From Candidatus Heimdallarchaeota archaeon (GTDB taxonomy: Archaea; Asgardarchaeota; Heimdallarchaeia; Heimdallarchaeales; Heimdallarchaeaceae), in contig JAUWPI010000003.1 of NCBI GenBank assembly GCA_030611665.1, forward strand, positions 1-43,406: a stretch of DNA of 43,406 bases, read 5' to 3'. This document shows positions 17,691-26,420 of this stretch, piece by piece. The notes beneath the pieces were generated by a model. It was not told where the DNA came from. It saw nothing but the letters and a program-made list of their open reading frames with translations, and searched no databases. Each line of letters begins with the position of its first letter. Within the stretch, counting starts at the first letter, position 1. Made by a program: the position numbers and the translations under genes.

Positions 17691-18077
17691 CTATTCTTTC
17701 CATGCTATTGCTGAAATTTCTACATCAACATCTAAAGGTAATCTAGCAACTTCAATAGCTGCTCTAGCGGGAGGTTTTTCACCAAAAAATGATCCATAAA
17801 CTTCATTCATTTGTTTAAATTCATCCATATTTTTGAGATAGACCCTACATCTTACTAAATCATCCATTGAATAACCTGCTTCCTCTACTATAGCTTTCAG
17901 ATTTTCCATAACTTGTTTCGTAGCGTTTTGTATATCCCCTCTAATTATATCTCCTGTGGAAGGATTCGCAGGAATCTGACCAGCTATAAATAAGAAATCA
18001 CCAGCTTGAATTGCTTGTGAATATGGACCAACAGGAGAAGGTGCATTTTCTGTTAAAATTACTTTTTTCGATGACAT
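17691..18077 (-). CDS. ridA: RidA family (YjgF/UK114) enamine/imine deaminase
   Basis: A 128-residue protein with the full RidA signature: [12 protein letters not shown] near the N terminus, IAGQIP, and [13 protein letters not shown] carrying the catalytic arginine R105, with E120 in the last strand. RidA trimers hydrolyse reactive 2-aminoacrylate and related enamines produced by PLP enzymes such as threonine dehydratase, so it fits with the PLP dehydratase gene at the left edge (inference). A TATA-like GTTTATTATA at 18098-18108 gives it its own leaderless promoter despite lying 41 bases after the ureohydrolase gene on the same strand. Confidence 0.95.
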   Translation of the reverse strand: MSSKKVILTENAPSPVGPYSQAIQAGDFLFIAGQIPANPSTGDIIRGDIQNATKQVMENLKAIVEEAGYSMDDLVRCRVYLKNMDEFKQMNEVYGSFFGEKPPARAAIEVARLPLDVDVEISAIAWKE

Positions 18078-18118
18078 ATCTTAAAGTTAGTCTGCGATAT
18101 AATAAACATTATCCTAAA

Positions 18119-18994
18119 TCAATGATCGGTAAGATTTTGAATAATAAAATAGATTAAACCCACTGCAAAATTAAGAACAATTCTATCTTTTCTAGAATAT
18201 TTTGCTTCAACTATATCGACATATATAACCTTAGGGAGGATGATTTTAATGACATCCATCATCAATTGAGGAGTAAGCCCAAAAGGTTCTGCTGTTGCTA
18301 GAGTTGGCACAAAGGTTTGATCTAAAGAATCTAGGTCAATAGAAAGGTATATTCTGTCAAACTTTTTGACAAAATTCTGTAAAACTTTTAATGATTTTTC
18401 CTTCTCAGAGAATAATTTGGAGGTTGGAATAAATTCTACATAATTATTCCTTAATCTCTCATGTTCTTGTGATGTTTGTGTGAATGCGTGCCCCCCGATT
18501 AGGAGCATCTGATCTCCATCTAGTTTCATGTTTTTCTTAAGATTAGCAAATACTGTACCATGTGAATAAAATACCTTTGGAGGGTATTCATCATTAAGAT
18601 CTGCATGCGCATCTAACCAAATAACAGCTGTCTTATCATCCCAAGGAGCAGCGGCAAGCATATCATAGGTTATGCTGTGATCCCCTCCTATAGCTATTAG
18701 TTTGTTGTTATTATTCGATACTTTTTTCCAGAGCTGATTTACAATATCTATTTCTTTCATAGAATCAATATCTCCAATATCATAAAAACTAGTTTTACTT
18801 TTGGAAATATCAAATTCAGAAGAAATTCCACTAAACTCAAGTGATTGTTCTCGAATTTCTTTTGGAGCTTTTCGAGAACCTCCAGGAGTAGTCTTTGCTT
18901 TCTCTACAGGAATTCCTACTAATATAATTGAATCCTTCTCATTAAAGTTAGAGAAATCTTTTACTGGATAAAAACCAACAAATGTTCTAGTCAT
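18119..18994 (-). CDS. Ureohydrolase (agmatinase/arginase family)
   Basis: A 291-residue soluble manganese enzyme. Metal ligands are in place: GGDHS (H106), DAHAD (D128, H130, D132) and SIDLDSLD (D220, D222); SHGTVF at 144-149 resembles the agmatinase loop. The usual DP-x-x-APG segment after the last motif is replaced by DQTFVPTLATAEPFG, so the substrate pocket differs from standard agmatinase. Reaction is probably hydrolysis of a guanidino compound to urea plus amine, substrate unproven. A TATA-like stretch at 19011-19025 lies 20-30 bases before the ATG. Confidence 0.87.
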   Translation of the reverse strand: MTRTFVGFYPVKDFSNFNEKDSIILVGIPVEKAKTTPGGSRKAPKEIREQSLEFSGISSEFDISKSKTSFYDIGDIDSMKEIDIVNQLWKKVSNNNNKLIAIGGDHSITYDMLAAAPWDDKTAVIWLDAHADLNDEYPPKVFYSHGTVFANLKKNMKLDGDQMLLIGGHAFTQTSQEHERLRNNYVEFIPTSKLFSEKEKSLKVLQNFVKKFDRIYLSIDLDSLDQTFVPTLATAEPFGLTPQLMMDVIKIILPKVIYVDIVEAKYSRKDRIVLNFAVGLIYFIIQNLTDH

Positions 18995-19043
18995 ATTCTG
19001 TCTTTCCTATGTTTAAAATATTACAAAGAGTACATTGCTATAA

Positions 19044-21548
19044 CTATTTCTCACGAAGATAATAGTCTGGCGATGCTACGAATCTTTTATCTTCGTCAAC
19101 ATCTCCTTCTTCAATATCTGATGCTATTTCATCCATTATTTCCTTATCACTAATATCTGCGAGAATCTTTTGTTTCTCAACAGTGATAACCCGACCCAGG
19201 TCTATAGTTCTAGGCTTGAATTTAGTCATAGTTTCTTCAATTTCCTCAATTTTAGTTATCTTTCCTATGAGATTCATAAAGGTCATAACCATATCGGGAC
19301 GAAGTGCTAATTGTGGAGCGATACTCAAGAGTTTTCCAATTGAAATCGCCAAATTATAAACGAAATTACTGTCCTTTTCTAACAACTTCGCAGGATTGGA
19401 ATTAACGAATGATGCTATAAGAAGCAAATCTATTGAAGTCCATAAGTTTAGTACAGGTTTCTCTTTGAGTTCTAAATTATGGATAACTCCAAGCTCAGTA
19501 CCTTTTACATTCTCAACAACCTTTCCTCGTATGTTAAAAACATCAGCTATGGAGAATTGTTGTGCTCCATAATCTAATAAAATGTGTTCACTTACAATTT
19601 TTAGATTCCCAACAGAGTACAAATCATATTTTGAGCTTTCTACAGTATCTGGTAAGATACCAGTGTTTTTCTCTATTAAGATTTTCTTCAGAAATTCAGG
19701 ATTCTCGATTTCTTTTGCAGACATACCAAATTCTTTAGATAGTTCTTTAATGACAATTTTCTTTTTATCTGCTGATAAAATTTCTGTCTCATTAATTGAA
19801 TCAGTTGCAAAGAGAAAATCATGAATAAAATCGAAAAGATCATCAGATAAGTTTAGTCTTTTAGATACTAGAAAATAACCTTTGCTTGGATGATAAATTA
19901 CTGATTTAGCTGTTCCAACAATCTGATTGAATACGTTCTTGATTTCTATGTCTTGTTTTTCTGTAAGTAAGCTAGTGAAATTATTGCTCTCAGTAGGATT
20001 ATAATATGGTAATAAAGAACCACTCAATTGAATATTTTCGTTTTTAATTCTAATTTCACGTTGAGTTTTTGAGATAGATTCAAGTGGAACAAAGAGATAA
20101 TTTATTGGTTGCAGCATAACTTTCTTTATTTCTCCTGCTAATTCCACATTTTTCCTGTTACAATACTCAATAATTGTCTCAGGTATGAGGAAACTGAATG
20201 GAACATGAGGAAGAGTATTTACTAATTCATTCAAGATATACTCTTTTTTATCTTCTTCAGTTTCTATACCTTCTGTTTCCTCTGTAGATAAAAAGTTATC
20301 ATAAATTCTCCTTGCCATTGAAAGAGAAATCTCTTGTTGTTGTAGAATTAGTATTCCATACTTTTCAGCTAGTTTAGCAGGGCCCATTAAGAAACCAACT
20401 AAATCATTTTGTTCATCAATTACAGGTTTCCCAGTAAACTTCCATAGTGTTCTTAATTCGGATAATACCATATAGTCCAAATCTTTGGTTTCAGTACTGG
20501 AAGCTATAGAAACTTTATTTTTCAATTGCTGAAAACTAACAACTTCACTATAACGTTGAATCTTAGTTTCTATATCAATAGCTAGATCCTTGAAATAGGG
20601 CGTAACGATTTCTTGAAAACGCAGATGTTCTCCATAGATCTGATCCATTGCGTCTATATCACGTGTATAGTCATTGATATCATCATCAAGTAGTTCTTCA
20701 TAGATATCAAACTGTTTCATGTTATGATCCATAATTTCTTTCTGTTTTTTAGTAAGTTTTTCTTTATTAATTTCATAGAAAAGAGCGAATCTTTCTTTCT
20801 CTTGTAAGATCTCCATTTTCCATTTAAGGGTATCTTGAGCTGCTTTACGAAGAATCGGTCTGTTACGAAGAACTCTGTCGTTAATTTCGAAAATTATCCC
20901 TTTCAATTCAGGTTTATCTGTTTCTAATCTTCTTAAACGGTTAATATTTTCGCTAAGTTCATTGTTAAAGAGCAGGAAATTGTTATGAGTATTTTTGAAC
21001 AGATGATCTTTAGAAACAGAAAAGAGGAGCTCAGATAATTTGTAGAAATGCTGGAATATCTTGTGTTGTTTAGCCTCTACTTCATTTTTACTTGTCATAT
21101 ATTCTTGATCATCTAATTTTCCAGAAACATAATCTTGTTCTAAATTCATTTCCTCTTCGAAGGTTTTAGTAGCCGCTTTGATGGCCATGTGCATAACATA
21201 ACGTACTTTTAATTCTTCGATTTCAAGAATTGGCATATTCTTTAGCTCCATCATTGGTAGTTCTAGGGTTCTTTGAGGTACCGATGGAATGGAAGTGTCA
21301 ACTACCACTTGGTCAATCTGTTGAATATCTGATTCTAGTTCGGGAAGAGCTTTCTTAGTTTCTGCAATTTTTTGTGTTTCTTCTTTAGATTTCAATGCAG
21401 TTGGAAGACTAGTGAGGATTTCTTGATATTTGTTCTTTAGAGTTTGATAGGTTCTCCTATCGATAGACCCTCGAATATAGCGAAGATCTAAATCTCTTAT
21501 GAATCGGAGAATTCTACGTTTCTTAACTGTGGATTCTTCAGCAGACAT
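19044..21548 (-). CDS. Large coiled-coil/PRC-barrel-like protein of unknown function
   Basis: An 834-residue cytosolic, highly charged protein I cannot name. Residues ~12-50 form a short helical SHOCT-like segment (RFIRDLDLRYIRGSID). Residues ~105-340 are long charged helices with coiled-coil character. From ~365 on there are several short beta segments with PRC-barrel-like phrasing: TGKPVIDEQNDLVGFLMG (372-389), FVPLESISKTQ (486-496), NQIVGTAKSVIY (541-552) and RGKVVENVKGTELGVIH (674-690). The C-terminal ~60 residues are acidic. PRC-barrel plus coiled coil is the layout of archaeal CdvA, but this protein is over three times longer and no ESCRT gene is nearby, so the comparison is only structural. 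Own promoter: CATATTTTTA at 21575-21584, leaderless start. Confidence 0.7.
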   Translation of the reverse strand: MSAEESTVKKRRILRFIRDLDLRYIRGSIDRRTYQTLKNKYQEILTSLPTALKSKEETQKIAETKKALPELESDIQQIDQVVVDTSIPSVPQRTLELPMMELKNMPILEIEELKVRYVMHMAIKAATKTFEEEMNLEQDYVSGKLDDQEYMTSKNEVEAKQHKIFQHFYKLSELLFSVSKDHLFKNTHNNFLLFNNELSENINRLRRLETDKPELKGIIFEINDRVLRNRPILRKAAQDTLKWKMEILQEKERFALFYEINKEKLTKKQKEIMDHNMKQFDIYEELLDDDINDYTRDIDAMDQIYGEHLRFQEIVTPYFKDLAIDIETKIQRYSEVVSFQQLKNKVSIASSTETKDLDYMVLSELRTLWKFTGKPVIDEQNDLVGFLMGPAKLAEKYGILILQQQEISLSMARRIYDNFLSTEETEGIETEEDKKEYILNELVNTLPHVPFSFLIPETIIEYCNRKNVELAGEIKKVMLQPINYLFVPLESISKTQREIRIKNENIQLSGSLLPYYNPTESNNFTSLLTEKQDIEIKNVFNQIVGTAKSVIYHPSKGYFLVSKRLNLSDDLFDFIHDFLFATDSINETEILSADKKKIVIKELSKEFGMSAKEIENPEFLKKILIEKNTGILPDTVESSKYDLYSVGNLKIVSEHILLDYGAQQFSIADVFNIRGKVVENVKGTELGVIHNLELKEKPVLNLWTSIDLLLIASFVNSNPAKLLEKDSNFVYNLAISIGKLLSIAPQLALRPDMVMTFMNLIGKITKIEEIEETMTKFKPRTIDLGRVITVEKQKILADISDKEIMDEIASDIEEGDVDEDKRFVASPDYYLREK

Positions 21549-21747
21549 TATTAATAATGTAAAGTGACCACACCTAAAAATATGTTCCTAAACATCCGAA
21601 AAAACACCTCCTATTTTTTTGGCTGAATTTCTAAATAGTTAATGAAGCATTAGCATGAGTTCATCGACTAAACACCTTAGAAAGAATAAGAATTAGAAAC
21701 TTATGTAAATTCTTTTAAGTTCCACATTTTCTTTGTGTTTGTTATCA

Positions 21748-22431
21748 ATGGAAACTGTATCTGTAATTCTATTAGTGTTATTAATTTTCTTTTCTTTATT
21801 GCATCTACTAGGTGAATTCCTTGTTGATAATGGAAAAGAGAAATTCATGATTATTAGATATCTTACAAAACCCTTTCTCATGCCATTACTTCTATTATTC
21901 TATGTTATTGGAAACGTTAATATCAATTGGTTAATCAGTAGTGCTATAATTGGTGGATTTGTAGGTGACATCTTCTTGATGCTACCTGATCCTGAGAAAA
22001 CTCGTAAATGGTTAAGAATAGGTCTAGTCTCCTTCCTTGTAGGACATATTTTATACATAGCTGCTTTTATCTATATAGCAGGAAATTTTGCTCATTTTGT
22101 CTGGTGGAGTGTTTTACTTGTGATACCTTTTGTAATTGCAGCAGTTATAGTCCATCCACGTTTGACTAAACATACTGGCAAAATGACAATAGCTGTAACT
22201 ATATACATTATTGTAATTGGGTTAATGGGAATAAGCACAACTTTCCTTTTCGGTTATGGAACAATCGGGGGAATACTACTTCTGTACATAGGAGCATGGA
22301 TGTTTGCAGTTTCAGATACAATAAATGGATATGTAAAATTTGTTAGCGTGTTTAAGTATGAAAGAGTTATTACAATGTTTACATATATAACAGGTCAACT
22401 AATGATTGTGCTAGGTGTTATATTTCTATAG
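21748..22431 (+). CDS. YhhN/TMEM86-family membrane protein (lysoplasmalogenase-like)
   Basis: A 227-residue protein with about eight membrane helices. The YhhN-family signature is seen in TKPFLMPLLLLFY followed by GGFVGDIFLMLPD, with the conserved Asp of GD(I/V)FLM. Characterised members hydrolyse the vinyl-ether bond of lysoplasmalogens; in an archaeon with ether lipids the substrate may be another ether lipid (inference). The start is ATG 21748; an in-frame TTG at 21733 has no ribosome site. A weak TATA-like CTTTTAAGT lies ~30 bases upstream. Confidence 0.82.
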   Translation: METVSVILLVLLIFFSLLHLLGEFLVDNGKEKFMIIRYLTKPFLMPLLLLFYVIGNVNINWLISSAIIGGFVGDIFLMLPDPEKTRKWLRIGLVSFLVGHILYIAAFIYIAGNFAHFVWWSVLLVIPFVIAAVIVHPRLTKHTGKMTIAVTIYIIVIGLMGISTTFLFGYGTIGGILLLYIGAWMFAVSDTINGYVKFVSVFKYERVITMFTYITGQLMIVLGVIFL

Positions 22432-22812
22432 ATCAACATTATCTTTGCTTCTTTCACATGTATAACAAGCGTTGAACATCAGTTATCAGATTGTTTTTAC
22501 CTAGGGTAGAATCCCCACTTGGTGACCGATATATCTCAGTCTACAACTATTTTCATTAGAATCTTCAGACATACAAAAAAAAGAAAGAATATTGATTTAA
22601 CTTTTTGTTGCAAATGTACGTAATTCAATCTTTAAACAAAATAATGTCTAGAAGTGATTCTTTTCTTTTGTAATATCCTTCTTTTGTTCTAACTAAATAT
22701 TCTTCTAATAGTCATTTAGATTATTTTTAATTATTTTAACTATATCTTTTCCCAACTAATATTGAGTAAGATTTAAGCACTAAGAAAACTAATTTTACTT
22801 TGATGAATTATT
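22432..22812. other. 381-base intergenic region, no gene recognised
   Basis: Mostly A/T-rich with T runs usable as terminator for the YhhN-like gene. One locally G+C-richer patch (about 22500-22545, containing CTAGGGTAGAATCCCCAC) stands out and might be a structured RNA, but I could not fold it into any known class. AGATTTAAGC near 22769-22778 is a possible TATA box for the next gene. Confidence 0.4.
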
Positions 22813-23418
22813 ATGCCTGATTTAGCAACACATTTTGGATTATCTCTACTAATTAATATGGCTATCTTTGGAAGAAAAGAAAAAAAACAGTGGTTATGGA
22901 TTATTCTTTTATCCCCTCTGTCTGTTTATCACGATATAGATATCTTGTTTAAGCATAGAGTTATCTTACATTCTTTTTTGATTCAAGCTTTAGTTGTTGT
23001 AGCTGTTTATCTCCTAACAAAAAGAAATCTTTTCTTCACTGGAGTTGTAGCTGTTTATGTTTTTAGTCATATATTGATGGACATGAGCCAGTTTTATGTT
23101 GCTTGTTTTTGGCCATTATCTAATGGTGTCTTTTCTTTCCATTTTGATATATTTGTAAATATGTCTGACACTTTTATGATCGATTCTGATATTTCTGGTA
23201 ATTTTGAGAACAATTTCCCCAGCACAGGACTTGAACAGTGGGGAACTCTACTCTCCACTTTAGGGTTGTTGATATCTTTTTGCGCTGTTCTTGTATGGAT
23301 TATTCACTATTACAGATTGTCAAAAGATCATAAGAAAGAAATAGTCACGAAATCTGGTAGTAAATTAGTTAAGGAAAAACGGAGAGAAAAAAGTAGAAGG
23401 AGAGAAAAAAATGGTTAA
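22813..23418 (+). CDS. Membrane-bound metal-dependent hydrolase, DUF457/YdjM-like
   Basis: A 201-residue membrane protein with four to five helices. Typical family residues are MPDLATH at the start (H7), YHDIDILFKHR (H40, D41, D43, H48), LHS (H53) and SHILMD (H86, D90), forming the putative metal site of the YdjM/DUF457 hydrolases. These proteins are predicted phospholipid-related hydrolases; true substrates are mostly unknown. The C-terminal ~30 residues are an extremely basic tail (KEKRREKSRRREKNG). The last 8 bases overlap the start of the next gene, so the two are co-translated. Confidence 0.75.
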   Translation: MPDLATHFGLSLLINMAIFGRKEKKQWLWIILLSPLSVYHDIDILFKHRVILHSFLIQALVVVAVYLLTKRNLFFTGVVAVYVFSHILMDMSQFYVACFWPLSNGVFSFHFDIFVNMSDTFMIDSDISGNFENNFPSTGLEQWGTLLSTLGLLISFCAVLVWIIHYYRLSKDHKKEIVTKSGSKLVKEKRREKSRRREKNG

Positions 23419-24076
23419 ATCCAAAAAGAAAATCCTGATAGGAATAATTATCATTCAATTGCTTCTTTTTTCAAATATAATCCAAGCAAACGGTGATATA
23501 ACTGTTATTGCTTCAAGAGTATCTAAGATTAGTGAGATAAAGGTAGATGATAACCCTAGATATTTGAAGCCCAATCATACCCTCTTCAGTTTTGATGCTG
23601 AAGCAGAAATTCTAAACAGAGATGATGAAAATCAAACAGTATCAGAGTTAGGAGATTTTGATCCCAAAGTCCGTATTTATGCTTCACTTGTTAATAAATC
23701 AATAGAACTGATCCAAAAAGTATCTTACTCTACTGCATGGACCGATTTCACTTATTCCCCAGGTATAACCACAGAATATGAACCAGTTAGGTTATATATT
23801 AATCAATCGGGATTATCTCACCTTCCAGATGGCAACTATACTCTAGATAGACCCATTAATACAGCGTCTAAATATGGGGCAGGTGAACCGGCAGAAGTTT
23901 TACTCACATTTTTCCAAATGATCTCTGGTATCATAAATATTACCTATACTAACTTTACAGTACTAACACTTCCAGAAGAAACATCCGCATTCTCAATTCA
24001 ATTAACAATTATCTTCTTAATTTCAATTGCAATTCTTGTTGTAAGGAGGAAAAGAACAAAAATATATTGCAAATAA
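23411..24076 (+). CDS. Small exported, C-terminally anchored surface protein
   Basis: A 221-residue exported protein: KKKILIGIIIIQLLLFSNI is the signal segment, then a sequon-rich beta body, then a C-terminal membrane helix (~190-209) with tail RRKRTK. It appears distantly related to the protein at 40354-41037: both have an N-terminal TxxxRxxxI stretch, a mid-protein FSF/FEF strand followed by EILN/EIIN, LP(D/N)GNYT about three quarters along, and a Pro/Glu/Thr linker before the anchor. ATG 23411 overlaps the stop of the DUF457-like gene. Its 3' end overlaps the convergent 163-residue membrane protein by 79 bases. Function unknown. Confidence 0.65.
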   Translation: MVKSKKKILIGIIIIQLLLFSNIIQANGDITVIASRVSKISEIKVDDNPRYLKPNHTLFSFDAEAEILNRDDENQTVSELGDFDPKVRIYASLVNKSIELIQKVSYSTAWTDFTYSPGITTEYEPVRLYINQSGLSHLPDGNYTLDRPINTASKYGAGEPAEVLLTFFQMISGIINITYTNFTVLTLPEETSAFSIQLTIIFLISIAILVVRRKRTKIYCK

Positions 24077-24489
24077 TTACTTGTATGATTTCCTCCCTTT
24101 TTTCTTATCCTTTCAACTATCTGAATGATTCCCCAAATAAACAAAGTCACCCCAGCAAAGAAGATAATAATCGCAAGAATTATCACTACTATTCCAAGAG
24201 GAAGCTTATCTCCTGTAAGACCAATACCAAAACCTACTTCTGCCCAATCTCCTCCAAAAGAAAGGAAAAGTAACCAAGAAGTATAAGCTAAAGGCATCAT
24301 CCATATCATCTGAGCAGAAATACCCAAGACAATTGGTACATACAGCCATATCGAACTCAAAAATAGTAGTAATTTGGCAATTACTTCTTTTACATTTATC
24401 TTGAATCTTTCCCTCACTTTAGTCCTCCCTACTTCTTTTTCTACGTCTATATCTTCTTCATCTGTGTTCAACTCATGGCTATCGCTCAT
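23998..24489 (-). CDS. Shortened ICMT-like membrane protein (lacks the methyltransferase core)
   Basis: A 163-residue membrane protein. Residues ~38-130 match the first ~100 residues of the ICMT/PEMT-like protein at 29404: WLYVPIVLGI versus WIYSPIIASI, MPLAYTSW versus LPLAFSSW, and TLFIWGIIQIV versus TLFIWGVITLV. The similarity fades after the basic loop (KKGGNHTSNY versus KKEGLATSGPY), exactly where the SAM-binding GPYKYVRHP motif should be, and the frame ends in the antisense of the convergent gene. It is probably a truncated paralogue that may keep only a membrane-partner role. The ATG overlaps the stop of the upstream NosD-like gene (ATGA), so the two are translationally coupled. The N terminus has an extra acidic stretch. 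Confidence 0.65.
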   Translation of the reverse strand: MSDSHELNTDEEDIDVEKEVGRTKVRERFKINVKEVIAKLLLFLSSIWLYVPIVLGISAQMIWMMPLAYTSWLLFLSFGGDWAEVGFGIGLTGDKLPLGIVVIILAIIIFFAGVTLFIWGIIQIVERIRKKGGNHTSNYLQYIFVLFLLTTRIAIEIKKIIVN

Positions 24490-26192
24490 ATGATTTTTCC
24501 TCTTTTTAGTTGTCTATTAACATAATAATAAACTCCCCCGTAAAAAGGAATGGCTAAAAGAAACATAAAGTACCAATAATTGCTCTTATCCTTACTTGTG
24601 GGGTCTTCAGGGGATATAGTAGGTGGATATTCTGGGGGTTCAGATAAGGGATAAAGATCTGAAGCAAAAGCAAAACCTGCAATATCGTAACGGATGGTTC
24701 CGTTCCAATTCGACCAATAATTTCCCTCTTGCGTCGCTTCCTCGTGCCAGGTATTATTCTCTCCTGCATCATATCCTTGAGATGTGCTACCGATTTTGTT
24801 TCTCACAAAGGTATTATGATGAACCAGATTGTTTGATGAGGTGTCATCAATCATAACTCCATAACCAGTATTCTCAAGTAGATTGTTATATGTTATCAAG
24901 CAATTACTTGAATTGACTAAGCTAAGACCATTATTATTATTGTCTGAAAGTGTATTATTCACTAATATACTGTTTGTACTCTCACTCACAAGTATACCTT
25001 GTTTCGTACTATTTTTGCAGTAATTATTTTCTAATGTAATGGTATCAGACTCATAAACACCTATCCCATTTTGATTATCAATACAAGTATTATTACTAAT
25101 TATTAAATCAGCACTTCTGGAAATATAAAGCCCTCCCCATTCATTATTAACAAAATAGTTGCTTGCTATTGTGGCACTGTCAACAGAAGAAATGTATCCA
25201 GCATCATAATTATCAAACAAATAATTATTCTTAAAAAGCAGATTAGGACAGAAAGATAGCCATAAAGTGTAATAACTTTGACTGAAACTACAATCTGAAA
25301 CTGTTAAATTACCACAGTGTCTTGCATAAAGGAGAAACTTAGCATCACTAAGATTTTGATTTCTTATGGTTGCATTAGCACAAAAAGAGAGTAAGATCTG
25401 TCCATAAGCTTCATCTGATAAATCTAGATTACTCTGATTACCAAAGAACCCTATTAATTTACTCTTTATCAAGTTGTTCTGAACGTTATATAGTTTGTAA
25501 TTATTCCAATCTGTGCATTCTAAACCACCATTTGTAAAAGAGTTATTGATGATATTGCTAAATGTAGAAGATTGTATTTCTAGTCCAACCATCCCTCCAT
25601 CTATTATAGTATTATTTGCTATTGTTGAGTAAGGAGAATAATGAAATAGCATCCCAACACCATAAAAATCTGTATCAATACACGTATTATTTGTTACATA
25701 AGCAAAATCACAACTTGTTATCCAAATACATCCACCATAATTATTTCTAATTTCGTTGAAAGTTACGGTGCAATTATCAGCTGAATTTATTTGTATGCCC
25801 CAATATCTTCCGTTAATAGTATTATTAGTGATGATTGCTGTGTTTGCGTCCACATGACTGATATAAATGCCACCATCAGTAAATGTGCAATTGCGAATAA
25901 GGAAGTGTTTTGTTGTTTGAATTATGTTAATATTTTGACTAGAACCTGACAAAGTATAATTCTCAATAACATATGGATCAGTAATATTTCCTGAACCTGG
26001 GAAACCATAAGTGATAAAATCTTCATCTGAATCTATCTCAAAATAGGGAGGAGCTGCTAATTCTATGGGAGAATAAGCTTCATCATTCATTGAGTTAGTG
26101 TGTGAGATGTTCAATGAAGAAATAATTATTATCAGGAGATAAGGAGCAAGAATCTTTTTCTTCAATTTCAGGTGGTAAGTGTTTTGCTTCAT
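24486..26192 (-). CDS. NosD-like right-handed beta-helix surface protein
   Basis: About 568 residues, exported and anchored. Signal segment KKKILAPYLLIIIISS; then the opening motif YGFPGSGNITDPYVIEN typical of archaeal NosD/PBH1 proteins; then many ~22-residue coils with the pattern (N/S)NxI-xx-N, rich in Asn and sequons, building a right-handed beta-helix (carbohydrate-binding/sugar-hydrolysis type). The end has ENNTWHEEATQEGNYWSN, an acidic/proline linker, one membrane helix and a basic tail. I prefer ATG 26192 (GAGAGG seven bases upstream) over ATG 26228. A strong TATA at 26323-26338 implies a ~100-base leader. It heads the leftward cassette and resembles the protein at 27312. Confidence 0.78.
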   Translation of the reverse strand: MKQNTYHLKLKKKILAPYLLIIIISSLNISHTNSMNDEAYSPIELAAPPYFEIDSDEDFITYGFPGSGNITDPYVIENYTLSGSSQNINIIQTTKHFLIRNCTFTDGGIYISHVDANTAIITNNTINGRYWGIQINSADNCTVTFNEIRNNYGGCIWITSCDFAYVTNNTCIDTDFYGVGMLFHYSPYSTIANNTIIDGGMVGLEIQSSTFSNIINNSFTNGGLECTDWNNYKLYNVQNNLIKSKLIGFFGNQSNLDLSDEAYGQILLSFCANATIRNQNLSDAKFLLYARHCGNLTVSDCSFSQSYYTLWLSFCPNLLFKNNYLFDNYDAGYISSVDSATIASNYFVNNEWGGLYISRSADLIISNNTCIDNQNGIGVYESDTITLENNYCKNSTKQGILVSESTNSILVNNTLSDNNNNGLSLVNSSNCLITYNNLLENTGYGVMIDDTSSNNLVHHNTFVRNKIGSTSQGYDAGENNTWHEEATQEGNYWSNWNGTIRYDIAGFAFASDLYPLSEPPEYPPTISPEDPTSKDKSNYWYFMFLLAIPFYGGVYYYVNRQLKRGKII

Positions 26193-26322
26193 TTCAATCC
26201 TCTCAAAGCATCTTTTCTTGTACTTCAACCTATTTCATTTAACACATCTTAATTCTTTTTCACAAGTATTAGATCCGGATTAGTTTTTTCAGTCTGCTCA
26301 ATTTGCTTAAACATTCTTCTTT

Positions 26323-26338
26323 ATTTATATATAAAAAT
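26323..26338 (-). promoter_or_regulatory. TATA box of the leftward NosD-like operon
   Basis: On the minus strand it reads ATTTTTATATATAAAT, the strongest TATA-like element in the window. It predicts a transcript start near 26300 and a ~100-base 5' leader. Confidence 0.5.
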
Positions 26339-26420
26339 CTATCTTGTTTGAGCGCTATAAAAGAATAGAAACATCATTGTGGATAGCTAACCAGAACAAC
26401 GCACATCAAACTATGATCGT

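Noticed and set aside
22480-22580. Possible C/D-box guide RNA or degenerate tRNA T-arm on either strand
   Set aside because: CTGA-like boxes and a GGG/CCC stem occur, but no proper C box, no second arm and no cloverleaf could be made.
24067-24273. 68-codon plus-strand frame opposite the 163-residue membrane protein
   Set aside because: Antisense shadow with no signals; amino-acid composition is low-complexity Lys/Asn/Ser.
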